Assembly: GCA_039096225.1 (NCBI GenBank)
Contig: JBBPEB010000033.1
Span: forward strand, 1,177,001 to 1,241,000
Length of the DNA stretch: 64,000 nucleotides
Direction: 5' to 3'
Origin: Blastocystis sp. Blastoise
Lineage: Eukaryota > Sar > Bigyra > Opalinata > Blastocystidae
This document shows, in pieces, positions 13,101 to 27,161 of the stretch. A program made the translations under genes and the position numbers. The notes beneath the pieces were generated by a model that saw only the letters and a list, made by a program, of their open reading frames with translations, was not told the origin of the DNA and searched no databases. Within the stretch, counting starts at the first letter, position 1. Each line of letters begins with the position of its first letter.

Positions 13101-13523
13101 ATATTCAAACTAAACGAAGCAATGAAATAATTACTTTAAGCATTAATATACAAAAGACAGAAGAAAAGAAACTATTCAACTTTTTAATCACATTTAGGTA
13201 CTTCTTGATACCTATATTCAACCCAGTTTCATTTAATATGTATATATATATATGAAAGAATAATAAAATAACAATAAAAAATATATACATATATATATAT
13301 ATATATCAGCATACTAACGCTAATACCAGATCTAAAATTATGTATAAGTTTCAGTCTGCTTTGAATATGAGAGAGAATAGAATCAAGAAGAGATGAAATA
13401 TAAGCTATAACCTTACTAGTCAACATACGATTTAATAATTCTTCTATATATATAATAGTAATAAATATGGCAATAATAACCAAAATAAATAAAATAATGA
13501 TTATAATAATAAAATAATAAATA

Positions 13524-13624
<101 letters not shown>

Positions 13625-15387
13625 TCGTTGATCCTTTCTATTCTTTTTTTCTTTAATATTTTCTTTTAATTTTTCGATTTCATCTTCATCATCACTATCA
13701 GTTTCTTTCATTTCTTTTCTCATCTTATTCTTCATTTCAGTTTCTTCTCTATTTTCATTCTTTGTTGATTTCTCAAAATTATCCATTTCTTCTTCTAATA
13801 CCTAATATATTATTAATAGTAGCAATAATATCATTAACAATATTAGCACCTAATTGTTTACCAGAATCAATACCTAATGATAAACATTCCACTAAAGTAG
13901 GTAATAATAAAGGTTGAATATCATATAAATAATATAAAGAAGGAGAAAATGATATTAAATGAGGTAATTTAATAATACTGGTGTTTTCTTTAATCCTAAT
14001 ATAGTATTATGTAATACTTCATACAAAGGAGTTAATGGATCAAATAATAATGATTTCCATTGTTTATAATTATAACTACTAAAATAACCTATACATTCAA
14101 CTATTCTCTTTATACATAAACCACGTATACGACGTTGAATAAACTTACATCGAATTCTATTCGAATCTGCTTTAGAAGTAGTAGAAGAAGTAGTAGCAAT
14201 AGTAGTGGCATCTGTAGATAATTCATTTTCAATTTTCATATTATTATTATTATTATCATTATCATTATTATCATTATTATTATCATCTTCATCTTCAATA
14301 TCTTCAATATCTTCAATATCATCATCATTTCCATTTGTATCTATTTGTTCATCTTCTTTTAATAAATCTTCTAAATTCTCTTTATTATCATAACTATCTT
14401 TTAATTTACATCCTATAGCAGCTAATATATAATGAATAAAAGAACTACTACGATCTCTCATATATCGTATTAAATCATAACAACTATTCAAAAATCCTAA
14501 TTTACGAGTATCAGGAACTTTCTTTACAGATATATGAGTTAATAATATAGCTACATCTTCTTCTGATTGAACAGAAGGTATAAATAAATCTTTTGTAAAT
14601 GAACATAATATCATAAATAATAATGGCTTTAATTCTTCATAATCTAATATAGATAAATAATTTAAAATAGCAGCAAGTTTCCATAATAATGTGTTTTCGA
14701 TTTCATCTTCTTATCTAATAGTCTACCATATAAAATACGTTCTATAATAGGTATAATAAGATCTCTATGCTCTACTTTGATAACTCCTTGATCTTTCTCT
14801 ATATATAATCCTAACATAGTATCACGATAATTCAATTCATCACATAATCCTAATAAACTTTCCTTATATAGAACAGTAGGTAAATTACTATAGCAACATA
14901 ATACTTCAACACATAATTTCTGTAAAGAAGAATCATTCTTATTTAATAATAATATACATATATTCTTTAAAGAATCAGCTAAATAAATACTTTGAATACC
15001 AGGCCAATTACTGAATATTTTTAAGAAGACTTTCAGACGAGCATCAGCATCACGTGGACGTAACGTATAATTATACATATATTCTAATTCATTATTTACT
15101 TGATTTTCTTCTTTTCCTTCTTCTTCTTCTTTATGAATAATAGTAGGAGTAGTAATATTCTTTTGTTTTAGAAGTTCTTCGAATTCAGTATGAATTGGTT
15201 TCATCACATCACGAGCTTCAACATCATAGATTATTCGATAACCATAATATTTCTTCTTTAAGAAATCTATAAAGAATCCCATAAATTGTTTATTATATGG
15301 ACGAATATAAGTAGCTACATCAGTAAGAGAAGAGAATAAAGACGTCCAATAAGTATTAACATCTGTATAACTATATAATATATATAT

Positions 15388-15498
<111 letters not shown>

Positions 15499-15921
15499 CC
15501 CATAAAGTAGTTCTTCTCCCATCGATAATCGTTGTTTCAATACAAATGTAAGTGTAGAATATTTAATATAATGTTTATATCTATCTTGTAATCGTTCTAA
15601 ACCATAGACGATACCATATCTCTTTTCTTCTTTAGATAATATACTATATCCTATATGATCATATATATTTATATCTATATAACCATTAATAAGATATGCT
15701 TTTTCATAAAAACAATTCCAATATAATTTATTATCAAAACTCGCAATTCTTACACAACATTCTGTTAGCTTCTGCCAAAAACGATTCCATTTTAAATAAT
15801 AAAGACCAAATATATGATATACTAAACACATAGGATAACATTCAGGTAAGGATTTCGTTAATAGCATCTGAACTGCTTTCTCTATAGCATTTCTTATACG
15901 TTCTTCTGTTAAAGATACCTA

Positions 15922-16215
<294 letters not shown>

Positions 16216-16916
16216 ATATACAATAAGTTGTGCCGTTTCATCATCTGGACTCTTCTTTAGTTTCTCCATAAATTCATATTCGGCCTTAATAGTCATGGTA
16301 TATGTACAATCATGGTCATCCGTTTTATATTGGAAATGATGATGTATGGGTCGAATGACGCTCTGTATGTCGATACGAAGAATGTTCGAAGAGAGTAACG
16401 TTTTGTGCTATAGAGAAATATAATTATATATGTATTAATATTATGTTTTTAATGATATATAGAGAGTAATAGAAAAAAACAAAAACAATAATAATACTAT
16501 TATTATTATATATATATACATAATTAGAGTCTTTACTCGCTAATCCAACTCTATCTAAGAATACTTGTAAAGTCTTTGTATATAGGGCGGGGATGAAGGG
16601 AGAGCGAGTAACGAAGTGGAACAACAGGAGAATCTGTAAAGGGGAGGAAAATTATATATATATATATATATAAAACTAAAAGAATAAGAGAGAATGACAT
16701 CATAATTCAAACTAATTTATATATATATATACCTTAAACAGTGTCTTCTACAAGATATAAAGAAGGATAAATAGAGGGATCATCGAAGAATGTTGTAAGA
16801 CAAAGAGAATGTCCCGCGGGGAATTAAGAGATAGGAAAGTAGTCATCACTATGGAGAGCAGTTCATTAAGGGATTCCGCGGGAAGAAGAAGGAGGGAAGA
16901 TGATGGAATATCTACA

Positions 16917-16962
<46 letters not shown>

Positions 16963-18060
16963 TAATATATATAGAGTAATAAATGTAGAATATGTATAGT
17001 AATAAATATAGTAATAATAGATAATATTATATATATATACTTGATATCTAAGGAATTCAGGACTATCATATAAATCATGTATATTATCTTTATTCAATTG
17101 TTCTTGTAATAGATATACATTCTTATATTTGGTTCCCGCGTCGATAGTTGCCGCCAAGGAAGTCACGAGAGGTTCATTGTTATTAATCATAATGAATGAG
17201 AAGAGAGAGAAAGAGGAAGTGAAGTATTGACGGATGTCCAGTGTAAGAAGGAGAAATGACTAGAAAAGAGGGGAATATATAGCTAGAATAAATATAGGAA
17301 TATATAGCTAGAATATATATAATAATAAGCATAATAATATGTGGAATAACAATAATAAGTAATTATAATAGAGTATAAAAAGAGAAAAATAAGAGAATGT
17401 CACAGTATGCGCCACATACGACGATCTACTTTGATATTTTGCTTTAGAATTCGAAGAACAGTTTTGTCAGATATAGGACGTGCTTTGAACGATAAATAAT
17501 TAATAATGGCACTATATATAAAAGTATATATAGGTATATATAGTGAGAAAAAATAGATATATATGGTTATATAAAATACTATACATATATATATATACTT
17601 CATAGTAGCTTCTCCATTGATTCTATCTACAAATAGATTACGACTATGAATATTCTCAACCCCACGGGAAATCATCAAATCAAAGGGTAATTGTAAATAC
17701 CTATATAGTTATATATATAGTTATATATATATTAGTTATATATATACAGATCAATAAGAGTAGGTATATATGTAGAATTGAGACCCAATCGGAGTAGAGA
17801 ATAAAGAGCAATACCATCACTCACCTATATATATAGTTATATATAGTTATAAATATAGTTATATATAGTTATATATAGTTATATACTATTCTTATAATAT
17901 CGTTAAAGAATTGAGTGTAATCTTTGTTATTCTTATACCTATAATATAATAGTATATAATAATAAATAATAATAAGATATAATAATATATAATAGTATAT
18001 AACATATAATATACTTATCAAGATTGTCTAGAAGAAGTCGGCCTTGACTTTCTTTGCTCA

Positions 18061-18080
18061 TCAGATCCCCGCGGGGATCT
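18061..18080. repeat. 20-bp perfect GC-rich palindrome
   Basis: CAGATCCCCGCGGGGATCTG is its own reverse complement, set in a UTP20-fragment exon within roughly 20% GC DNA. It belongs to the CCGCGG motif family reported in the findings. Confidence 0.95.
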
Positions 18081-18763
18081 GTGTATAATTGATGCATAGT
18101 ATCAATAAGTGTATAGATAGGGGGTAATTGTATATATGTATATAAAGACAGGGAAAAGAAGCATATAAGTCTTCAGATAGAGTCCTAATATATATATATT
18201 GATAAATAGATTAAAAAAGAATATATATATATATATATATACCATCTGACTTTAGATTGTTCAATTAAACTTAATATCATGTCCATTGTTAGTATCTGAT
18301 TATATATATAAGAATTCGTCTTTATTCCATTTTGATATAGTTTATTTAATGTATTTTTAGTTACATAAGAACTACATATATATATATATTATGTATATCG
18401 GACATATTCTGTAGAGTTGATTGAGCATATATATTGTTGAAAAGTGGCTTAATATTGATGAATTGAATCAAAGCAAGACTTCCCGCCAATTTCACAGTCA
18501 ATAAACCAGTATTTCTATATACATATATATATATATATAGATCATATATAATAAGAAGATTAGCAGAAAATACACAGAATATATATTATTCATGTATTAT
18601 ATATACTATTATATATACTTATATATACTATTATATACATATATATTGTCCATAGATAGCTACTGTTTTATACTCATTTAGAGGGATACGAGGTAATAAA
18701 TAAGAAAAAAAAATTAGATACATGACCATATTCCCGTGAATACATAACAATTAATAAATCAGC

Positions 18764-18805
<42 letters not shown>

Positions 18806-20280
18806 TTGATATACAATTAATAGTATAGGAATTATAACGTGCTTTAATGTTCTTTGAGGGATGGAGGAGTGCGTCAGTGAGGGACTTATAAGAAGTAACT
18901 ATAAGAATGTATATATATATAATGATGATTATGAAGATATATATATACAGGTAGATCTTTCAATAGGTTGAAGACGACTATATATATATATATATTTATT
19001 ATTATTATTAATATTATTATTATATAAAATAATATATATACATCAAGTTGTTGGAAGCTCTTTAGAATACGAAGTGCATGGAGACGATGTGTATGTAAAG
19101 GGGAGGCGAGAAGTGGTGCGAGGGTAGGGATAAGGGCCTGAAGGCGAGAGGATGAAAGGTAAGGACTCTCAGAAGATAATGATGTATATATATATGCAAA
19201 AGTAGCTAAAATCATAGAATTATTTTAATTTATAGGAATCAATTCAGATAATATTGAAAATAATTATTCTTGTTGTTGTAAGGAATCCGTAATAGTATCT
19301 CTTTCAAAAATATTTATATATATATAATGAATAATTTTTGACCAATAAACTTCATTCTCCATATATAAACCTATATATATATATAATAATAAGTATATAT
19401 AATATAATAAATATAATAATAATATATATATACAATCTCGTTTATCATTTAATTGGCTTAATAATTGAATAGCTTCCTTATCTATTGTTCACTAATTGTT
19501 GATATATATATATATAAAATAATAAATGATAACAACTGGAAATAATTCTATAGTTGAACTATATATATATTATTTTCATAATCATAAATATCATAAATAC
19601 TATAATAAATATACTAATAAATATAATAATAAATATATACTCATCAATATTTTTATACATTAAAGGACCATAAAATAATTCTAAACATAGAAAGAATGCC
19701 ACACTTAATTAAAGTATTGACCTCGTATATCTATATATATAATTTGTTATCAAAAATGAAATAATATTCCTTTTAAATATAAATAAGAAAATAACGATCA
19801 CTATAATAAACTAATATACAAATAAATCAATGAAATAATAATGATAAAAAGCAATTATAATATAATTAATATAAATACTAAATAAACCTTATAGATAACG
19901 CACAATAAATACTCTTGAAAAATACTGATCATCCTGCACTATAAAATAAAGATAAATCAAATAAATATTACAAATGAAGAAACGAATTATATACAAAAAA
20001 TATTTGTTGATCCATTTGAACCATCTGGAATGCTATAGATCCTGATTTCACAGTATAAAGAGTTGTTTAAAAGCTAAAAGCCTTGATACCTAAAGAAAGA
20101 AAGTAATTAAGTAAAGCAGATTATAAAAATTAAAATAAATACTCAAGGCGAATACTCTTGATAAACTAAGTTAATTAAATTAAACCAAAATAAATGATCG
20201 TATCAAGAGATAATCAAAATAAATATATAAAAGAACAAGTTTCATAAAAAGATGTTTTTCCAAGAAATAAAAATAAAAAT

Positions 20281-20352
20281 GCCTCTTGCGAGATTCGATC
20301 CAGCGACAATTACCATAATAGCTACAGCGCTGGTCAACTATACCAACCGATT
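20281..20352 (-). tRNA. tRNA-like sequence (degenerate)
   Basis: On the minus strand, GGTTGGTATAGTTGACCAGCGC resembles a D-arm (TGGT/ACCA stem) with A box, and GGATCGAATC a T-loop with B box. The B box has A where GGTTCGAATC is usual. It is followed by AAGAGGC and a T-rich tract like a Pol III terminator. The acceptor ends do not pair well, so it is more likely a tRNA-derived relic or SINE head than a functional tRNA. Confidence 0.3.
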
Positions 20353-20644
20353 TCTCAATTTTATTTTTTCATGTGTTCTATATAATAAGTTTAAAATTAT
20401 TTGATATCTTCAAATATTATATTTATGCTCTTTTATTACATTTATAACATTCTAGAAATACTTAGAATTGTTTTTAAACAATAATTACTATTTTTTGAAA
20501 AAAAAGTTTGTTGATATGTTGATTCTAAACTAAAAAGCAGATATCAATGATGTAAATAATGTTTACAGATAATAAAAATGAAACAAAGTTGATTTTAAAT
20601 AAAATCATTGTAAATAGCAGTCAAAAGAAAAAGTTTAAAAAAAT

Positions 20645-20715
20645 AGTTCCTCGTAAGATTCGATCCGTCCACTATGTAAAAATTTTATACGCACTGACCA
20701 TTTGACCAAACAACT
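20645..20715 (-). tRNA. Second tRNA-like sequence (degenerate)
   Basis: On the minus strand, AGTTGTT and AGGAACT could form a 7-bp acceptor stem with one mismatch. TGGTCAAATGGTCAG resembles an A box and GGATCGAATC is the same altered B box as in the copy 365 bp away. The T-stem pairs poorly and no clear anticodon arm is seen. Probably a tRNA-derived repeat. Confidence 0.3.
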
Positions 20716-21915
20716 CCCTTATAATATTTTTCATCAAGTCATATAATAATTGCAAAGCTAGTGACTACTAACCGTTTTTTTATTTTTTTATTTTTAAACA
20801 TAAAAACAATATATTTTATAATATAAATATTATAAATGTGTTGTGTGACTTATTCTACATATAAAATACATTTTAAAACCATTTTATAAGGCTATTAAAA
20901 ATCATTTTGTTGGACGTATTGTTTTTTCAAATCCAGCTTTTGTTCATTGTATTGTTTTTTGTTTGATTTTTGAAAAATAATATTTTAATATGCTTTTCGT
21001 TTATTTAATTTTTATTACTTGTCAGGATGTATCTGTACAGTCCCTACAAGACTACTTCATGATATTTTATAAAAATAAAAACTTTTTAATTACATTATTA
21101 TTTTTTATAATATTTTTTAGTATTTATTGACATTATTTTTCATTATAAACATAAATAAAAGTCTTTAAAATAATATACAAAAGAATATCTTAAGCAATTG
21201 ACTTTTGTCACAAAATAATTTTTATTTGTCACCCAAATTAACACAAATAGTCAAATATAGGAATCATACTTGTTGTTATTTGATGACTTATGAACTTTTA
21301 AGTCATGTATCTGTCACAACATGTGTCACAAAAATCTTCTTAGATGACTTATTTCAAAACATTTATACATTATATATCAAAATAATATGTTTTAAGTTAA
21401 AAACTGTCATGTCATAGTATAATAGTCAATGAATGAATTACTTTTTTATGTCACCCGGTCTTTTTTTCATGAAAAGTGTGTAAATTAATGCGTCTTGATG
21501 AGCTGAGTTTGAAAATTTTTTGACCACTAATAATCAGTATTTAGCCAATTTAAAAGAATTCAAAGTTTTGTAAAAATTTGAAGCATGTATTGCTATTATG
21601 ATTCTACTACTACTATATTATTAAGATCTACACATAATCACGCTTTTTTCCTAATTGTTAAATACTTAAAGACAATCAATCATTATAACTACATGATTAA
21701 CATTCTAAAAATGCTAAAAAATTCAATTTGCTCTCTAATTATAATATGTGTAAGGTTATTATTTATTCAACAACAAATCAAATTACATCAACAAACACAA
21801 ACCTCGTGTAAAATGTCAAAAACATCATTATTGAGCTTATCTCGATCCTCTAAAAATTATTAAACGTTTTATTCTATGTAGATTTATAAAAATTAAAAGA
21901 AAAATGAAATAAAAG

Positions 21916-21981
21916 ATTTAAGCGCAAAAACAACATCGAAAAGCGCACTTTGCGCTTAAAGCGCAGTTTTGGCACACCCTG
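21916..21981 (-). repeat. hAT right terminal and subterminal inverted repeat
   Basis: The right end reads inward as CAGGGTGTGCCAAAACTGCG, then GCGC-rich subterminal motifs, then TTTTTGCGCTTAAAT matching the left side. Confidence 0.85.
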
Positions 21982-21989
21982 CTATTGAG
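21982..21989. repeat. Right 8-bp target-site duplication of the hAT element
   Basis: CTATTGAG is identical to 5875-5882 and directly abuts the CACCCTG terminus. Confidence 0.9.
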
Positions 21990-22446
21990 CAAAAACATCG
22001 CTTTTTAGTAAGAATGAACAACCAATAGAATGACAAATAAAAATATAAAAATTAGTGAAAAAGACGCGTCAATGAAAACAGATTTCGGCCAGTCTCCGAT
22101 ATTACTCGCTATTCTCGAATTTATAAAAAAGTTAAAATCTCAATCAAAACCATGGTTTCTTAAAACTTGGTTTCTTATTGGTTCTCTCGTTAGGCTTGGG
22201 CATAAGACATTCTGTGTCATAATATGTCCATAATAAACCAATAAATATCTTTCATGATATATATACAATTTCCTTGATCGAATAACAAATACTTGAACAT
22301 TTGTCAGTCTTTTCATGGACACCATTTTCAGCCTTTCAATAATTCTCTGCTGACGCTTTAGCATTTCATAGTATTTTTGAGATTATTCTTTTTATTAGAT
22401 TTATTTTTGTTTTTCGTATGATATTTTCCTGTTTTTCATCATAGCT
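21990..22446. other. Intergenic region right of the hAT insertion
   Basis: No supported gene. ORFs on both strands (22030-22233 and 22140-22364) overlap each other and show no motif. It probably holds the promoter of the zinc-ribbon gene. Confidence 0.5.
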
Positions 22447-23090
22447 ATGCCCAGAGATTCTTCACTCCTTTCTCCTTTGAATTCTAGAAGCTATATCTGC
22501 CCTAACTGTAAAAGAAACATCATTCCACCTCTAGATACTGCCGACTTCACTTGCATTTGTGGAGAAGTAAGTTTCTTTTTCTTATAATAACAGTTCCTTT
22601 TGAAATATTTTTGGTTTTTTACTAACTTATTCCATATATAGGTCTTAGCATTTGTCCAACCAACAGGATATGACGCTTATCAAACACAATATTATATGGA
22701 ACCTATGTACTATCCTCAATATCCAGAATATCAAACAGCTCCTACTTATTCTTGCCCTCCTCCGATTGAAAAGAGACCTCCTATGGAACCTTCAAGATAT
22801 TATTCGCCACGCAACGTTAATTATCCAAATTCTTATATCCCAGAATATTATGAACCTCCTTATTACTATGAAGAACCAAGCTATTATCCACCAACTTATA
22901 ACGAAAAGTATATATACCTATTTATATCATAGAATAATATATTTATTCTTTCCAATATTCATAAATTCACTATGGTCTATTTTAATGTACGTCAATCGTT
23001 ACCTTATTTAATGTTATATATAGTTCTCCTGTTTATCCTACGATGGCTGTGAATCAACCTCAATATTATCCTTCTAATTATCCATATTAA
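22447..23090 (+). CDS. Zinc-ribbon protein with Pro/Tyr-rich tail
   Basis: Three exons (22447-22566, 22642-22907, 23024-23090) give 150 residues ending NYPY and TAA. Residues about 17-40 hold YICPNCKR and FTCICGE, a C-x2-C...C-x-C zinc-ribbon-like knuckle. The remaining 110 residues are rich in Pro, Tyr, Glu and Asn, with many YYP, YEPP and PEYQ segments; such PPxY-like tails often bind WW domains. No membrane segment or signal peptide is seen. I cannot name a family. It could be an adaptor or RNA-associated protein, but that is guesswork. Exon phases agree exactly, and the first intron begins GTAAGT, the classic donor, unlike most introns here. Confidence 0.75.
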
Positions 23091-24932
23091 TTTTTGTCTC
23101 ATTGTGTTTACTTCTTTTTTCTCATTTTTATTTCTTATTTTGTCCACACATTCATATGAATACATATAATACTTGCTATTATCATTTGTTTTGGTGTCTT
23201 TCTCTTCTTTGTATTTATATATCTTTGTTATTTTTTTATACAAATCTTTTATTTTTTTTTATCTTAGATGTTCTCTCTTGTAAACTATTTATCCTTCAAA
23301 AGGATTCATTTTTATTTTTATAAATACACTCGTTTCATTATTATTTTTTGTTGTTCTTATTGTTCTTGTAGTCAATGTTTATTTTATTCTTGTTGGTCGC
23401 ACGTATTGACTCTCCCTTTATTTTTTTTTTGCTTGTTTTGTTATCATTTAGTTTTATCATCATTCTTTTATTATAAATCATTCTCTATAAATGCAATTAT
23501 TTTTGTAAACGTTCAAAATGCAATTGTAAGAAAATATTTGTTTGTTAATCTCTATAAATGTTTCCTCAAATATTTTTTATCAATACACAGTAAATACTAT
23601 TTAAGGAAAGAATTGTATATTGTTAAATAACAAAAACACAAGAAAAACACTTTTTCAAATCTTTGTTTTGATATAATTGTAATTAATAAACCATTCTCTA
23701 TCCTATCTATCCTATTTGGATTCACAGAAATCTTAGAGACTAACCTAGTCACGAATTCAAACATATTCTAAAAGTGAATTATAATAGTTTCTACTCCATA
23801 GAAATCTTATCATAATGTATATAAATTATCAAATTATTAATATTCAAAATTGAATATAAAACAGTTAAAAGAAAAGGAAACAAATCACCAAACAAAAAGA
23901 AACCAGAAACCAACAACCGTTCATGTCTCCTCTAAGATTTTATTCAGATCTTTAAATAATCTAAAAAGATGACGCATCCTTAGTCATTAACGAAATCAAA
24001 AACAGTCAATTCACAAAGATCTTCCTCATTACTTGTTGTTGCTATTGGTTTTATACTGTAGAAAATTCGTTGCTTGAAATATAATGTATATAAACGTATT
24101 GTTGATTGATTAAAAGTTCTTCTGAAATCTCTTTTGATATTGAACACTTATTTCATATGAAAAGTTTAATGACAAAGAGAGTATCATAATCATCATTCTG
24201 AATATACAAATGAACGCAGAAATTATCATACTGAACTGCTTATAGTTACAAAGGTTTTTTCATACCAATATAAGAACATTAAATAATTGAAGTTTCAATA
24301 ATTTCTGTACTGAAACCATATATTGCATCTTTTTATGCATGAAGATTTATAGTATTGCGTCTAAAATATAATAAATAGATCCGATGAAGGAATAACTAAT
24401 TTTTAACAAATTATTGTGAAATTGTTTTTTTTCACTGTTTTCATTTTTATTTTGCATCATTATTATTTAGAGTCGTGTCTACACTATATCCTCATTCTAA
24501 TTAAGTATTCCAGAACCTATAATTTCAACAAGATTCTTGTTGATTAGTATTTGATTCTCTTGTATTAATAATTTATACAGTTCATTGATTTATATATTTT
24601 ATCAGAGACCTTTATAGACAAATAATAATAAATAAAGTCTTCAGAATGGGAAATGAGTACTCTCATCAATAAGAATATGCCGTTCATTGAATTGAAACTG
24701 ATTCATCAGTTGTTCGTATAAATTATAAACTATGATTTATAAAAATAGTATAACTTATTAATAAATATAATAATCTACAGATCCAATTTATTAATTCATA
24801 TTATATAGAAGTGTTCTACACATTAATTGATCGTTCTTCTTCATAAAATTAATTGAAACAAAACTTAAGAATAAAAAGAAAACGGAAGTCAATGAAAAGA
24901 ACTGATTTTTTGCTTTAGTTTGTTTTTCAGTC
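23091..24932. other. 1.8 kb intergenic region
   Basis: T-rich up to about 23640, then mixed AT-rich sequence. The ORFs at 23102-23323 and 23268-23630 are F/L/S/Y-rich, overlap, and lack motifs. I see no gene or RNA. Confidence 0.5.
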
Positions 24933-25939
24933 ATGGAACCAGTTGGTTATCAGAGAAAGTTCAATTGGTCAATCTTTAAATCTTCTATGGGTGAAGGGGA
25001 TCGATTATTTCATAGACCATCTATATTGCAAACGGTTATGTTAGCTGCTTTTCTGGCTCTCTTATTGCTTTACAATATAAATATGCCAAACTACAATTCA
25101 GATACGGCGTTTTATGGTGCATTGTCAGTTCAGAATGGGATTCATTTTATTCTCGACACAGCCTCATCATCACTCAGATCAGATAAAATAAAAACATCGC
25201 TCTCTAGAGACATCGACATTACTCTTGCAACACATTCCACGTATTTTTATTCTTTTATTCCCTTTTTATTACATTTCCTATAGAATTGATCAGCTTTTAT
25301 ATTTACATTATGTTGAAGAAAGATGGCCAGGGTATACTAATTCTATTTTTATGAATATTATTCATAACATTCTAATTGTTTTTTCTAATTATAAACATTT
25401 TTAGAAAAATCAATATTGCCATCTGTTCTAGCTTTAACGATTCAACTATTGCTGCCAATTCCTTATCCTTAACTCATTCCAATAGAATTCATATATCAAT
25501 GTATATAACAGAAGACCCAGATCGCTATCCAATCAATATTCTCCGAAATATCGCCATCCAATCAGTTCGAACCACGTATTTTCTTATGATTGATATCGAT
25601 GTCATACCTTCTGGTATATATAATTGTTTTTTTTCTTATTTAATATTTATTATTTTTATTTTTATTTCTTATTTATATAGTTTATTTGTTTTTGTTTAGA
25701 TATAAAATATATTACTTCTCTTTCTTATCTTTTCATATATATAGTTTGTTTTTTTTTTCTATATAATATGTATATATATATATAGTTTATCTATATGAGC
25801 ATTCATTATTGTATTTATCTTCAATCTCCTCTTTCTCCCATACATTCATGTATGTTATTCCCTACTTTGAAACACAAAATACCCTCCCCAACAAGTCTTG
25901 CGCGCAATCCACGGAACAATGCCAATTAGAGTATATATA

Positions 25940-25989
<50 letters not shown>

Positions 25990-26147
25990 TTATTATTATT
26001 ATTATATTTATTAATTTATTATTAACTTATTCTTATTATACGTATTAAACAGAAAACTAAAAGAGATTCCCGTGAATAAAAAACATTTAAAACGATGTTT
26101 AAAATCACAATTCTGTCTGGATCCCTTCCGTAAAGATTCAAAACATG

Positions 26148-26197
<50 letters not shown>

Positions 26198-26831
26198 AAT
26201 TCATATATATAGAGTTATATACCTGACGCATTCTTCTTAAAGAAATCTGAGGCTGTGTCAATAGGGAATACAATTCAATATTATCATGAACCGTATATAT
26301 ATATATATAGAATACAAAATGATTATATATTAATAATTATATATATAAAACTATGCAATAATAATATATATATATAGTTATTTTATTATTGAGAAATCCT
26401 CCTTTTTACCCATATATAACGAGGCTCTTAGTATATATGAAGGTGATCGATATGAATATATAATACATTTATATTGTAAGGGATATAAACCAGTTATACT
26501 AAATCAAGAGTTCCTTGTTCATCTATCCCATCCAATGTATATATATATATATATATATATAGAATCATTATTATTGATTGCTATCTCATATTCTATATCT
26601 TCTATATATTATTATTTATATTCCTATATATATATAATCAATATTATTGATGGCTATTTTAACTAATATCTCTTCTATATATATAGATCTATAATAAAAC
26701 GAAAGATCATACGAGATAGACTCTCTCTTATCCCTCCTTATTTATTCAGTATACTATCACACTATAAATTAGAAAACGATAATATTCAACATCCTTTATG
26801 TCAAGCTAATCTTACTCATTTTACTATATAA
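24933..26831 (+). CDS. GT49 (LARGE/B4GAT1-type) glycosyltransferase
   Basis: Eight exons (24933-25240, 25284-25331, 25405-25613, 25786-25930, 26053-26146, 26213-26292, 26378-26536, 26687-26831) sum to 1188 nt, giving 395 residues and a TAA stop. A type II Golgi membrane topology is suggested by a short basic N-terminus and one helix, TVMLAAFLALLLLYNI (about residues 32-47). The lumenal domain has ATHSTIDQLLYLHYVEERWPG and the metal-binding DxD motif in FLMIDIDVIPS. PDAFFLKKSEA and ALSIYEGDRYEYIIHLYCKGYKP follow; these blocks recall family GT49, which adds glucuronate or N-acetylglucosamine-type sugars to glycoproteins. The acceptor substrate is unknown. It may connect with UDP-glucuronate supply by the glucuronokinase downstream, but that link is only inference. 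Confidence 0.8.
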
Positions 26832-27129
26832 TTATATATACAATATTATATAAAGTATTCTATACAATACTATATATAGTATTTCATATTATTCTTAGTG
26901 TAATTCTATTCGTATTTATATTGTGCTATACTATATATATATATAATTATTATTTATTATTATTTGAACTAAAATATATGCTTGTTGAATTGTCATTCTG
27001 TTTTTTATTATATACTCATCGATATATTTATTTTTTAATATATTTCCTTTCTCTTCTTATTTTCATTTATTGTATCAATCTATTCATTCTTTCTTTTTAT
27101 TTCGTACCATTCTTTCACCATTTTTTTTC

Positions 27130-27161
<32 letters not shown>

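Larger units (their letters stand above)
19721..21915. other. Right interior of the hAT element
   Basis: Apart from the two tRNA-like sequences I find no supported gene. Short ORFs at 21205-21417 and 21585-21863 lack motifs and plausible splice context. Several GTCAC/GTGAC motifs cluster at 21207-21455. Confidence 0.4.

Noticed and set aside
19225-19266. TAA as a reassigned sense codon
   Set aside because: SerRS, IPMK, NDUFS4, RRS1, TOR and GlyRS all terminate properly at TAA, so the two internal TAA codons are better read as mutations in a pseudogene.
22030-22364. Overlapping ORFs on both strands next to the hAT right end
   Set aside because: No motif, no splice pattern, and mutually overlapping; taken as chance.
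23102-23630. F/Y/L-rich plus-strand ORFs after the zinc-ribbon gene
   Set aside because: T-rich 3' flank with no motif; ORFs overlap in different frames.
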